DNA of 64,000 bases from Eubacteriales bacterium (GTDB lineage: Bacteria; Bacillota; Clostridia; Lachnospirales; Lachnospiraceae): NCBI GenBank assembly GCA_030524175.1, contig JAUNHC010000009.1:91472-155471 (forward strand), given 5' to 3'. Each line of letters starts with the position of its first letter. Positions within the stretch are counted from its first letter, which is position 1. The notes below the pieces were generated by a model, which saw only the letters and a program-made list of their open reading frames with translations, was not told where the DNA came from and ran no database searches. Made by a program: the position numbers and the translations under genes. Shown here in pieces: positions 17,408 through 26,195 of the stretch.

Positions 17408-19798
17408 ATGAAAATTCAGGAATTGTACAATGCAAATGAAATCACACAGCTTGCCAAGGACCGTTTCCAGGAGGAGCGTTCCCTAAATCATCTGGAGGGA
17501 TGGTTTCTGGCAAGAGAAATCGCCATGAACTGCGATGAAATTTACAAAAATGAGCCGGACAGTATCCGGATCGCTAAGACTCAGCTTGAAGTGGTGAAGA
17601 GACTTCCCTTGACGCTTGGCAGCTATCATGTTTTTGCCGGAACCCAGGATGATGCCTTTGCCCGCTCATACGCGCTGATCAACCCTGCATTCCAGGTAAG
17701 TTCCTTCACAGGTTACTGTGATCCAACAGCAGTATTTGGGGATATTGATCCCATTGGAGACATTACAGAGGAACGTATTGCACATGTCAAAGAGTATTAT
17801 ACGAAAAATGAGTTTGCAAAGGTTCTCACTGCTGCCTACGCTCCGGCGGAGAAGTATACAAAGGAGGCTGTTTTCTTCATAGAGCAGGTAACCGGGCATG
17901 TGATACCGGACGTACGTCATCTCCTTGAAAAAGGTGTACGCTTTGTTCAGGAAGAGATCAAGGAAAAACAGAAGGAGTCTCAGGATGCCCGGAAGAAACA
18001 GTATTATGAGGCCATGGGCATATCTCTGGAGGCAGTTCTTGTCCTTGCTGCCAGATATGCATCCCTTGCCACAGAGAAAGCCAATGCAGCACAGGGAAAA
18101 GAAAGAGAGAGGTACCTTCTCATGGCAGAAACTTTACAGAAGGTTCCGGCAGAGGGAGCAGAGGATCTTTATGAGGCGATCCAGTCCTTCCTTCTTATCT
18201 GGCAGGCAATGTGCCTGGAACAGGCACCCAATCCCTTCGCTTTTTCTGTGGGAAATGCAGACCGTATCTTTGAGCCTTACAGGGCGAAAGAGGATACAGA
18301 CAGGGATATGGCAGCATCACTTTTGAAGCATATGCTGGTATTTTATAATGTGGCGGACAGAAGCTGGGCAATTTCCCAGAATCTTATTATCGGAGGAAGA
18401 GATGTTCAGGGAAATGATCTGACGAATCCTACTTCCTATGCCCTCCTGGATGCTTATTTTGACATGAACCTGCCACAGCCTATCCTTTCAGTGAAACTGC
18501 ATAAGAATACTCCAGATAAACTGTATGAAGAGATGGGACGTTTCTTCTTTACCCCAGGTGTGCTTACCCCTTCCCTTTTCAACGACGACTCACTTTTTGA
18601 AATCCTCAGAGCCAACGGTGTGGCGGAAGAGGATCTGCCCGATTATTCCGTAGCCGGCTGCCAGGAGCCGCTTATTATGGGAAAGGACAATGGAAATACC
18701 ACCAATAGCTGGCTGAACATGCCGAAGGTTCTGGAACTTGTTCTCCAGGGCGGGAAATCTGAGATTACCGGAGAACAGATCGGAAAGACGAGAGAAGCCC
18801 TGGGTTACACCAGCAGCCTGGAACTTCTGAAAAATATCAGGGAAGTATTTTATAAAGAGCTTGACTATTATGTGGATGAGATGGTAGAAGCTGCAAACAA
18901 TGCTTCACGTGCCATCGGACTTTACCAGGTGCCTTTCCTTTCTGCAATGATGGGAGGCATTGAGTCAGGAATTGATATGAGAGATACGAAACAGCAGGGG
19001 ACCAAATATAACGGAAGCGGCTGCCTCATTCACGGCCTGAGTGTGATGGCGGATTCCTTCATTGCCATTGATACGCTCCTTGAGGAGCGTCCCCAGGATG
19101 CTGACCGCCTTCTGGATGCACTGCGCACCAATTTTGAGCAGGATGAGGAACTGCATCAGTACCTGCTGGAATGTGATAAATACGGCAACAACATCCCACG
19201 GGTAGACCAGGAGGCAAAGGAGATCGCAGAACGGGTATCTGCTATGGTCGCTTCCAAGAAGAATTATCTGGGAAATCCCTTCCGGCCGGATTATGCAACT
19301 CCATCCACCCATCTGATGTACGGTTACTGGGTAGGGGCAACCCCTGACGGAAGGCAGGCAAGAGAGATGCTGAATTACGGCGTGGATCCTTTATACGGAG
19401 AAGCTTCCGGAGGTCTTGGAATGCGTATGCTCTCCAACCGGTATCTGCCTTTCGAAAAAATGGTGGGCGGTTATGCATCACACTTTGGGATCAATCCAGG
19501 GTATTTCCGTGGAAAGAGTCTTGAAGAAAAGGGATTGGAATTTAAGAATAAAATCTTTAATCCTCTGTTCTTTAACCAATATGATGAAGAGAAAATATCA
19601 CCCTTCTATCTTTATGTAAATGTTACAACACCTGATATGCTTCGCAAGGTGCTGGCGGAACCGAAAAAATATGCTCCAAGCGGTGTGTATATTGTGCGTA
19701 TTCACGGAACCTTCGTGAATTTCCTGGATCTTTCTCCGGAAATCCAGGAGGATATCATCAAGCGTCTTGACCCCGGCTCAACCGAAATGAGTGCCTGA
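17408..19798 (+). CDS. Glycyl radical enzyme, probable dehydratase/C-O lyase of a sugar-phosphate-like substrate
   Basis: A 796-residue PFL-like enzyme. The active-site loop reads SVAGCQEPLIMG with Cys418 and Glu420: a C-x-E arrangement as in glycyl radical dehydratases, not the Cys-Cys pair of pyruvate formate-lyase. The C-terminal radical loop is VRIHGTFVNFLDL with Gly767; His before and Thr after the glycine replace the usual small residue and Tyr. Start 17408 follows AAAGGAG; an upstream TTG at 17357 in frame is unsupported. The next genes encode a FGGY kinase, an FSA-type aldolase and a second kinase, as expected for C-O cleavage of an anhydro-sugar or polyol phosphate followed by aldol cleavage. 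The substrate is not known. Confidence 0.9.
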   Translation: MKIQELYNANEITQLAKDRFQEERSLNHLEGWFLAREIAMNCDEIYKNEPDSIRIAKTQLEVVKRLPLTLGSYHVFAGTQDDAFARSYALINPAFQVSSFTGYCDPTAVFGDIDPIGDITEERIAHVKEYYTKNEFAKVLTAAYAPAEKYTKEAVFFIEQVTGHVIPDVRHLLEKGVRFVQEEIKEKQKESQDARKKQYYEAMGISLEAVLVLAARYASLATEKANAAQGKERERYLLMAETLQKVPAEGAEDLYEAIQSFLLIWQAMCLEQAPNPFAFSVGNADRIFEPYRAKEDTDRDMAASLLKHMLVFYNVADRSWAISQNLIIGGRDVQGNDLTNPTSYALLDAYFDMNLPQPILSVKLHKNTPDKLYEEMGRFFFTPGVLTPSLFNDDSLFEILRANGVAEEDLPDYSVAGCQEPLIMGKDNGNTTNSWLNMPKVLELVLQGGKSEITGEQIGKTREALGYTSSLELLKNIREVFYKELDYYVDEMVEAANNASRAIGLYQVPFLSAMMGGIESGIDMRDTKQQGTKYNGSGCLIHGLSVMADSFIAIDTLLEERPQDADRLLDALRTNFEQDEELHQYLLECDKYGNNIPRVDQEAKEIAERVSAMVASKKNYLGNPFRPDYATPSTHLMYGYWVGATPDGRQAREMLNYGVDPLYGEASGGLGMRMLSNRYLPFEKMVGGYASHFGINPGYFRGKSLEEKGLEFKNKIFNPLFFNQYDEEKISPFYLYVNVTTPDMLRKVLAEPKKYAPSGVYIVRIHGTFVNFLDLSPEIQEDIIKRLDPGSTEMSA

Positions 19799-19810
19799 GG
19801 GGGAGATGGC

Positions 19811-20827
19811 TTGGAAGAACAGAATCTTTATCAGAATGTGAAAAAGAAAATCTGCAGGATGATCTATGAAGATATTTACCAGGACGGCGACTTGATCCCG
19901 CCGGAGCGTAAACTCTCTGAGGAGCTGGGGGTGAGCAGGGTAACTGTGCGCAAAGCCCTCAAGCTTCTGGAGGAGGAACATATCATTGAGCGTATCCAGG
20001 GAAGCGGAACAAGGATTGCCCTGCAGTACGGTGCCAGGGAGGGGAATATGGATATCATTACCCTTGTTGCACCTGCCCAGAACGCCTTTTTTTCCAGGTT
20101 TATCGATGCATTCCAGACTACGGCGGAGGAGAAGGATTCTCTGGTGCTTTTTAAGCAGAAGCCTGGAAATATGTCATTGGAAAAGTGTTTATACCAGATA
20201 TATGAGAAGGATCTGCGCAATGTGGTCCTCTGGCTTGAGGATATGGAGCTGACGTCAGAGGCATTGAGGAAACTGCGGGGCCTGGGGATGAATATTGTTC
20301 TCTTTGACACTACCTTTAAAAGCGCTTATGCAGACGCGGTATGTGTGGACAACAGCGATGCCGTGAAGCGCCTGTACCAGGTATTGACGGATAAGGGCTG
20401 CAGCAAGATAGGATTTGTGGGCTGGGATGAAAAACGTGTAAGAAGTGTGCGGATCCGTGAACAGGAATTTTGCCGTCTGGCCCCGGAAGCTCCGGTGTGC
20501 CGGATGTCCTGGGACTATAGAAACAGACTGGACGAAATGTCCATGGAGGAAGTGGAAGAAAAGGTACAAGGCCTTTCCGGCTGTGACGGCATCATTTACA
20601 GTGTGGCGGAGCTGGGTATCCCCTTTGAGCGCAAGGCTAAAGAAAAAGGGATCGTTCACAGGTCAGCCATGATAGATGTACTTCCGGGGGCTGAGCAGCT
20701 TGGGATTACGGCTATGGAACAGGATTTCCAGGGGATGTCGGAGAAAATTTTTGACTGCCTGAAGCGTCAGAACCAGGGCGGAAGTGCCTGGAAAGCAGGA
20801 GTCTACCAGGTAAAGGGAAAACTGTGA
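19811..20827 (+). CDS. GntR/LacI-hybrid transcriptional repressor (AraR-like architecture)
   Basis: A 338-residue regulator starting at TTG 19811, 12 bp after the glycyl radical enzyme, with GGGGGAG as ribosome site. Residues 1-70 are a GntR winged helix: DLIPPERKLSEELGVSRVTVRKALKLLEEE. The remaining roughly 260 residues form a LacI-type periplasmic-binding-like effector domain (IGFVGWDEKRV, DAVCVDNSDA). This is the architecture of AraR of Bacillus subtilis. It is inside the cluster it probably controls, and the inverted repeat at 16413-16439 is a candidate operator. The effector is presumably the pathway sugar. Confidence 0.88.
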   Translation: MEEQNLYQNVKKKICRMIYEDIYQDGDLIPPERKLSEELGVSRVTVRKALKLLEEEHIIERIQGSGTRIALQYGAREGNMDIITLVAPAQNAFFSRFIDAFQTTAEEKDSLVLFKQKPGNMSLEKCLYQIYEKDLRNVVLWLEDMELTSEALRKLRGLGMNIVLFDTTFKSAYADAVCVDNSDAVKRLYQVLTDKGCSKIGFVGWDEKRVRSVRIREQEFCRLAPEAPVCRMSWDYRNRLDEMSMEEVEEKVQGLSGCDGIIYSVAELGIPFERKAKEKGIVHRSAMIDVLPGAEQLGITAMEQDFQGMSEKIFDCLKRQNQGGSAWKAGVYQVKGKL

Positions 20828-20865
20828 AACATAGTTTCTGATATAGTAGGATAAGGAGAAATCAT

Positions 20866-22227
20866 ATGCGTGCAATGGGAATCGATATGGGAACCACCAC
20901 GATCAGTGTGATCATCATTGACGGTGAAAGTGGGGAACTGATAAAAAGCAGGACCATTCCTCACAATGCTTTTATGAACGGGGAACTGCCCTCCAGCCGT
21001 ATCCAGGATCCGGATAAGCTTCTGCTTCTGGTGCAGCAGGCAGTGGAGGAAATGACAGGTGAATGCGGTGTTCCTGACAGTATAGGAATGACGGGACAAA
21101 TGCATGGGGTCTTGTATGTGGATGAGGAGGGAAAGGCAGTAAGTCCTCTTTATACATGGCAGGACGGAAGCGGCAATGAGAGAATGGAAGACGGCAGGAC
21201 TTATGCCCAGGCTCTCCTGGAGTCAGCCGGGGCAGCCGCCGCAGGATATGGACTTACCACACATTTTTATCTTCAGAAAAACGGCAGGATACCAGGCCGG
21301 GCAAAGAAGATGACAACCATCAGCGATTATATTGCCATGAGATTATGCGGCAGTAAGGAGCCTGTGATCGCCATGGATATGGCTGCCAGCTGGGGCTGTT
21401 TTGATCTGGAAAAGGGTGAGTTTTTCCTGGACAAACTTGAAAATACAGGGGTGGATATCTCTTATCTGCCCAAGGTGACAAAGGGACATGGAGTGATGGG
21501 AAATACTCCGTCGGGGATTCCGGTGACAGTGTCTATGGGAGATAATCAGGCCAGTGTTCTTGGTTCTGTCCGGGATTTATCGGATACGGTTCTGGTGAAT
21601 ATCGGGACAGGAAGCCAGGTTTCCTTTGGCACAGAGAAATTTCATGATGCCCAGGGGTCCATAGAGCTGCGCCCCTGTACAGAAAAACTGTATCTCATGG
21701 CCGGGTCAGGCCTGTGCGGAGGGAGAGCCTATGCTATGCTTGAACAGTTCTACCGGGAAGCATCAGGAAAGAGTAAGGATCAGGAGCTTTATTCCGTCAT
21801 GGAGGCACAGGCCAGAGATTTCCTGAAAGCCTACGGAAAAGAAAATGCCTGGAAGATCAGGACTACCTTTTCCGGGACAAGAAGTAATCCCCAGGAGAGA
21901 GGCAGTATCCGCGACATCAGTGTGGAAAACTTCCATCCCGGTGCAATGACAGTGGGGATGATCCAGGGAATCCTGGAGGAACTGTATGAAATGTACGGAG
22001 AAATGTGCCGTATGACAGGAACCAAGGCAGTTCGGCTGGTAGGCTCAGGAAACGGTGTCAGGAAAAATCCCCTGATGCGTGAGCTTGCCGAGTCTCTGTT
22101 CGGCATGAAGATGAATATCCCTGTGTGTAAAGAAGAAGCTGCTTATGGGGCCGCCTTACAGTCCCTGGCAGCAGCCGGGCTTTACGGATCCATGTCTGAA
22201 TTACAGCAGAAAATCAAATATTTATGA
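20866..22227 (+). CDS. FGGY carbohydrate kinase, sedoheptulokinase-like
   Basis: A 453-residue sugar kinase. It has MGIDMGTTTISV as the N-terminal phosphate loop, GMTGQMHGVLYVD, TWQDGSGNERM, DMAASWGCFDL and SMGDNQASVLGS; the last four resemble human-type sedoheptulokinase more than xylulo- or glycerokinase. The C-terminal domain has VRLVGSGNGVRKNPLM. By position it would phosphorylate the substrate before the glycyl radical enzyme acts. A seven-carbon ketose, an anhydro-hexitol or another polyol are all possible. Confidence 0.83.
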   Translation: MRAMGIDMGTTTISVIIIDGESGELIKSRTIPHNAFMNGELPSSRIQDPDKLLLLVQQAVEEMTGECGVPDSIGMTGQMHGVLYVDEEGKAVSPLYTWQDGSGNERMEDGRTYAQALLESAGAAAAGYGLTTHFYLQKNGRIPGRAKKMTTISDYIAMRLCGSKEPVIAMDMAASWGCFDLEKGEFFLDKLENTGVDISYLPKVTKGHGVMGNTPSGIPVTVSMGDNQASVLGSVRDLSDTVLVNIGTGSQVSFGTEKFHDAQGSIELRPCTEKLYLMAGSGLCGGRAYAMLEQFYREASGKSKDQELYSVMEAQARDFLKAYGKENAWKIRTTFSGTRSNPQERGSIRDISVENFHPGAMTVGMIQGILEELYEMYGEMCRMTGTKAVRLVGSGNGVRKNPLMRELAESLFGMKMNIPVCKEEAAYGAALQSLAAAGLYGSMSELQQKIKYL

Positions 22228-22322
22228 TGCCGGGATCACGAAGTGCAGAGAAATTCCAAGGTATCAGGGGGTAAAATACCTTTTGCCCCAAACATCGTAT
22301 ATAACAAATGGAGGAAAAGAAC

Positions 22323-22994
22323 ATGGAAATTTTATTGGATACAGCGAACCTGGAGCAGATCAGAAAATATGTGGATTTATATGAAATCACCGGAGTGACG
22401 TCCAATCCAACAATCATTTCAAAGGAAAAAGCTGATTTTTGGCCTCTTCTTACGGAGATTAAGAAGGTAATAGGCGATAAACAGCTTCACGTACAGGTGA
22501 CAGCAGATACCTGGGAGGAAATGCTTAAGGAAGCAGACTGCATCCGTGAGAGACTGGGAAAAGACACTTATATCAAAGTCCCCACCATTGAACAGGGTAT
22601 CTGTGCCATGAAGCATTTAAAAGCAGCAGGTGCCAATGTGACAGCCACTGCCGTATATACTACACAGCAGGCTATGATGGCAGCCAGCGCAGGAGCTGAC
22701 TATGTAGCACCGTATTTTAACCGCATGAACAATTTGAATGTGGACAGCAAAAAGGTGATCGGGGATATGGCTCAGCTCTTCCGTACCCATAACAAGCCTA
22801 CAAAGATTCTTGCAGCCAGCTTCAAGAATACAGAGCAGGTAATGGATGCCCTTACAGTGGGTGCCCAGGCAGTTACTGTATCCGTTGACCTTCTCACTAC
22901 TATGGTGAAAAATGCTATCATTGATTTTGCTGTGGATGGGTTTAAGAAGGATTGGATCGATACTTATGGCGATAAGAAAATATATGAATTATAG
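22323..22994 (+). CDS. Fructose-6-phosphate aldolase / transaldolase-like aldolase (FSA family)
   Basis: A 223-residue aldolase, the length of E. coli FsaA/FsaB and short for a true transaldolase. The Schiff-base Lys85 is in DTYIKVPT, and APYFNR places a Tyr at position 131, the residue that separates fructose-6-phosphate aldolases from transaldolases (Phe there). GVTSNPTII and LAASFK are further family motifs. I chose ATG 22323, 8 bases after GGAGG, over the in-frame ATG 22308, which precedes that site. In the E. coli radical pathway this enzyme class splits 1-deoxyfructose 6-phosphate into hydroxyacetone and glyceraldehyde 3-phosphate; a similar role here is inference. Confidence 0.88.
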   Translation: MEILLDTANLEQIRKYVDLYEITGVTSNPTIISKEKADFWPLLTEIKKVIGDKQLHVQVTADTWEEMLKEADCIRERLGKDTYIKVPTIEQGICAMKHLKAAGANVTATAVYTTQQAMMAASAGADYVAPYFNRMNNLNVDSKKVIGDMAQLFRTHNKPTKILAASFKNTEQVMDALTVGAQAVTVSVDLLTTMVKNAIIDFAVDGFKKDWIDTYGDKKIYEL

Positions 22995-23009
22995 TAACTG
23001 TTCAGTACA

Positions 23010-23034
23010 GGACTGTGCTTTTACTGCACAGTCC
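23010..23034 (+). other. Intercistronic hairpin
   Basis: A perfect 9-bp stem (23010-23018 with 23026-23034) with a 7-base loop and no T-run. It lies in the 186-bp gap between the aldolase and kinase genes and may be an mRNA processing or stability element. Confidence 0.5.
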
Positions 23035-23180
23035 GTGCGGAAACGTTGAACTGCTACTTATAATGTTTTTCCGGCTGCGTCCGGTTCATAAAAGGTACTG
23101 CTGATCCGCAGGTTTTCAGGTGTCTATATACCTGCAGAGAGCTTCTGCGGGCAGCAATAAAAATTTAGGAGGTAACATTT

Positions 23181-24689
23181 ATGAGCAGATATTTGCTTGC
23201 ACATGATATCGGCACATCGGGAAATAAGGCATCTCTGTTTTCTGTAGAGGGAGAGTTGGTGAAAAGCACAGTTGCCCCTTATGAGACAAATTACCAGTCC
23301 GGAGGGATCGCAGAACAGGAACCCCGGGACTGGTGGAATGCTGTCTGCTGCTCCACCAGGGAAATTATGAGTGGTATTGCTCCTGAGGATGTGGCGGCGG
23401 TATCTTTTTCAGGCCAGATGCAGTGCTGTCTCGTGGTTGATAAACAGGGACAGGTGCTGCGTCCTGCCATGATATGGGCAGACCAGCGGGCAGAACCACA
23501 GGCAAAAAAGCTTAGAGAAGCTTTTGATGAACGTTATGCCTATGAGCTGCTGGGGCACCGCCTCAGCCCTTCATACAGCATAGAAAAGCTTATGTGGATC
23601 AAGGACAATGAGCCGGAAATTTTCAGGAATACATATAAAATGCTCCAGGTAAAGGACTATATTATCTATCGCATGACCGGTAAATTCGTCACAGATTATT
23701 CCGATGCATCAGGAACCAATGCCCTGGATTTAGAGAACTTATGCTGGTCACAGGAGATTCTGGACGCAGCACAAATAGACATAGATAAGCTTCCGGAGCT
23801 GCACAATTCCACAGATGTGATAGGCACCTTGACAGAGGAGGCGGCAGCGGCACTGGGTCTTACAACAATGACTAAAGTTGTATGCGGAGGAGGAGATGGT
23901 CCCTGTTCTGCGCTGGGAGCCGGGTGCATAGAAAAAGACCAGATGTTTCTCACCTTTGGAACCTCTGCCTGGATAGGCGGTACCACTGATAAGAAATTCC
24001 TGGATGAAGATCAGGTTTTCTTCTGCTTCGCCCATGTTATACCGGGGCGCTATATGCCCTGCGGCACTATGCAGTCTGCCGGAAGCGCTTACTCATATGC
24101 CAGAAATACCTTCTGCCAGGAGGAAATCCGTAAGGCGCAAGAGGAGGGGAAAAGCTCCTGGGAACTTATTAATGAAATGGTGGAAAATTCTCCTGCAGGG
24201 GCAAAAGGACTACTCTTCCTTCCCTACCTCACAGGGGAACGGGCCCCAAGATGGAATCCTGATGCATCAGGCAGCTTCCAGGGAATCCGTATGTATCATC
24301 AGAGGGAAGATTATATACGGGCGGTTGTGGAAGGCGTTGCCATGAATCTGGAACTGATCCTTAATGCGTACAGAAAATATCTTGATATCGACAGTATGAT
24401 CCTCACAGGAGGCGGCGCCAAGGGTGACATTGTGGCACAGATCCTTTCTGATGTGATGTCTGCAGAGCTTGTCAGGCCGGATCATGTTGAGGAAGCAACT
24501 TCCATTGCGGCTGCCGTGATCGCTGGTGTGGGCTGCGGTATTTATGAAGATTTTACTGCCATCAAAAGCTTCCTGAAGTTTGGAAATCCTGTAGTGCCAG
24601 ATAAAAGCAATGAAGAAGTTTACTCCAAGGCAAAAAAACTTTTTGACGATGTCTATGAAGCGTTAAAACCGCTGTATGCACGGTTTTAG
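23181..24689 (+). CDS. FGGY carbohydrate kinase, xylulokinase-like
   Basis: A 502-residue kinase of normal FGGY length. The N-terminus LLAHDIGTSGNKASLF is the ATP/phosphate loop; VSFSGQMQCCLVVD and MIWADQRAEPQ belong to the sugar-binding domain; FGTSAWIGG and LTGGGAKGDIVAQ to the second ATPase-fold half. It ends the cluster that starts at 16344 and is followed by a clear terminator. It is not closely related to the kinase at 20866, so the cluster appears to phosphorylate two different compounds, or this one serves a side branch. The substrate cannot be set from sequence alone. Confidence 0.87.
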   Translation: MSRYLLAHDIGTSGNKASLFSVEGELVKSTVAPYETNYQSGGIAEQEPRDWWNAVCCSTREIMSGIAPEDVAAVSFSGQMQCCLVVDKQGQVLRPAMIWADQRAEPQAKKLREAFDERYAYELLGHRLSPSYSIEKLMWIKDNEPEIFRNTYKMLQVKDYIIYRMTGKFVTDYSDASGTNALDLENLCWSQEILDAAQIDIDKLPELHNSTDVIGTLTEEAAAALGLTTMTKVVCGGGDGPCSALGAGCIEKDQMFLTFGTSAWIGGTTDKKFLDEDQVFFCFAHVIPGRYMPCGTMQSAGSAYSYARNTFCQEEIRKAQEEGKSSWELINEMVENSPAGAKGLLFLPYLTGERAPRWNPDASGSFQGIRMYHQREDYIRAVVEGVAMNLELILNAYRKYLDIDSMILTGGGAKGDIVAQILSDVMSAELVRPDHVEEATSIAAAVIAGVGCGIYEDFTAIKSFLKFGNPVVPDKSNEEVYSKAKKLFDDVYEALKPLYARF

Positions 24690-24695
24690 CAGATA

Positions 24696-24741
24696 AAAAA
24701 CCGATGGTTTTGGCTGAATTCAGCCTGTGCCATCGGTTTTT
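24696..24741 (+). terminator. Rho-independent terminator after the glycyl radical cluster
   Basis: Stem AAAAACCGATGG (24696-24707) pairs with 24730-24741. The loop contains a second small palindrome (GGCTGAATTCAGCC), giving a long two-part hairpin that ends in a T-run. Confidence 0.88.
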
Positions 24742-24839
24742 CTATATACCAGGAAAGCACTCCCCATTGTTCTCTCAAATCCGCATCTGTACAATAATAT
24801 AAAAAGCAATAAAAAGCTATAGAAAATGCATTTCCCTGC

Positions 24840-24868
24840 TTGATTATTCATAAAAATAATGATATAAT
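24840..24868 (+). promoter_or_regulatory. Promoter of the LIV-type importer operon
   Basis: TTGATT (24840-24845), a 17-bp spacer and a perfect TATAAT (24863-24868). The predicted start near 24875 leaves a leader of about 60 nt before the binding-protein ATG. Confidence 0.7.
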
Positions 24869-24935
24869 TTGGGAAATGTTCGGTGGACAAATACAAATGT
24901 CCTTGCGAAAAGAACAAAGAGGGAGGCTATATTCT

Positions 24936-26111
24936 ATGAAAAAAAGCTTAATATCTGTTTTACTCACAACAGCAGTAGCAGCATCAATGGTTATTGGATC
25001 GGCAGTGCCGGCATTTGCAGCAGACACGGTAAAAATCGGTGTTTACGAGCCTGCATCAGGTGATAACGGGGCGGGCGGCAAGCAGGAGACTCTTGGTATC
25101 CAGTATGCAAACAGTATTGCACCTACCGTGGAGATCGGCGGAACAGAATACAATGTTGAACTGAAGGTAGTGGATAATGAGTCATCCAATGACAAGGGAC
25201 CGTCTGCGGCAGCATCACTTGTGAGCGAGGGCGTTTCTATTGTACTTGGTTCCTACGGCTCCGGCGTTTCCATTGCAGCATCGGATATATTCAAAGAGGG
25301 CGGAGTTCCGGCTATGGGCGTTACCTGTACCAATCCTCAGGTTACTCAGGGAAATACTCATTATTTCCGTATCTGTTTCCTTGACCCGTTCCAGGGTACC
25401 GTACTTGCCAACTTCGCAAATGAGAAATTCGAAGCCAAGAAAGCCTATGTCCTGACAAAATTAGGAGATGACTACTCCACTGGCCTTGGACATTACTTCA
25501 CAAAAGCCTTCGAAGAGCTTGGAGGAGAAGTGATTGCCGAGACATTCCCGGAAGGCAATAGTGATTTTGCTTCCTATATAACTTCTGCCAAGAATGCAGA
25601 CGCAAGTGTTTTCTTTGCACCTGTATCCACAGAAGCAGCAGCTCTTATTATTGAGCAGGCATCCGCACAGGGGATGGAGATTCCCATTATGGCAGGCGAT
25701 ACCTGGGATTCAAACGTTATCTTAAGTGCAGCCAAAGGCAAAAACGTTCAGGTTTATGTCACCACTTTCTACCAGGAAGGCGGAAATCCTGAGTTTGATG
25801 AGGGTATGAAGGAATTTATCAATGCAGATTCCACAGCCAAGGCCAACAACGGCGGTGACGATACTATTTCTGCAGTATCTGCAATGGGATACGATGCTTA
25901 TTTCGTGGCCCTGGAGGCCCTGAAGGCAGCCGGAAGCACTGATCCGGCAGCAGTGAACGAGGCTCTGTGGGATGTTACATACGAGGGCGTTTGCGGTAAG
26001 GTTGAGTTCGATGACGAAAACGGCGATGCAATGCGCAACACTGCTTATGTAAAGAGTGCAAACACAGAGACTGGTGCATGGGAATTCGTTGGAGAACAGA
26101 GCATCAAATAG
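24936..26111 (+). CDS. LivK-type solute-binding protein (branched-chain amino acid family)
   Basis: A 391-residue secreted protein. The signal peptide (residues 1-29, ending AFA|AD) has no lipobox. The mature part has VKIGVYEPASGDNGAGGKQ and later VVDNESSNDKGPSAAASLV, GVTCTNPQVTQG and DDYSTGLG, which are the ligand and hinge regions of Peripla_BP_6 proteins such as LivJ/LivK. Start 24936 follows GGGAGG by 9 bases; the longer frame starting at 24840 overlaps the promoter and is unlikely. It heads a five-gene LIV operon and is followed by a GC-rich hairpin. Its usual ligands are Leu/Ile/Val, though this family also binds amides and other small molecules. Confidence 0.93.
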   Translation: MKKSLISVLLTTAVAASMVIGSAVPAFAADTVKIGVYEPASGDNGAGGKQETLGIQYANSIAPTVEIGGTEYNVELKVVDNESSNDKGPSAAASLVSEGVSIVLGSYGSGVSIAASDIFKEGGVPAMGVTCTNPQVTQGNTHYFRICFLDPFQGTVLANFANEKFEAKKAYVLTKLGDDYSTGLGHYFTKAFEELGGEVIAETFPEGNSDFASYITSAKNADASVFFAPVSTEAAALIIEQASAQGMEIPIMAGDTWDSNVILSAAKGKNVQVYVTTFYQEGGNPEFDEGMKEFINADSTAKANNGGDDTISAVSAMGYDAYFVALEALKAAGSTDPAAVNEALWDVTYEGVCGKVEFDDENGDAMRNTAYVKSANTETGAWEFVGEQSIK

Positions 26112-26144
26112 AACCGGACGAAAAATAAAATACAGGAATCATGG

Positions 26145-26166
26145 GGCGGGCAGGAATTGTCCCGCC
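26145..26166 (+). other. Intercistronic hairpin after LivK-type gene
   Basis: GGCGGG (26145-26150) pairs with CCCGCC (26161-26166) across a 10-base loop, with only a weak T-run. It may protect or truncate the mRNA so that more binding protein is made than permease. Confidence 0.5.
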
Positions 26167-26195
26167 TCTGATTTTGATTGTAAGGGAGGATTTCT

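Noticed and set aside
17408-19798. Annotation as pyruvate formate-lyase
   Set aside because: PFL needs two adjacent active-site cysteines; here the site is Cys418-Gln-Glu420, the dehydratase pattern.
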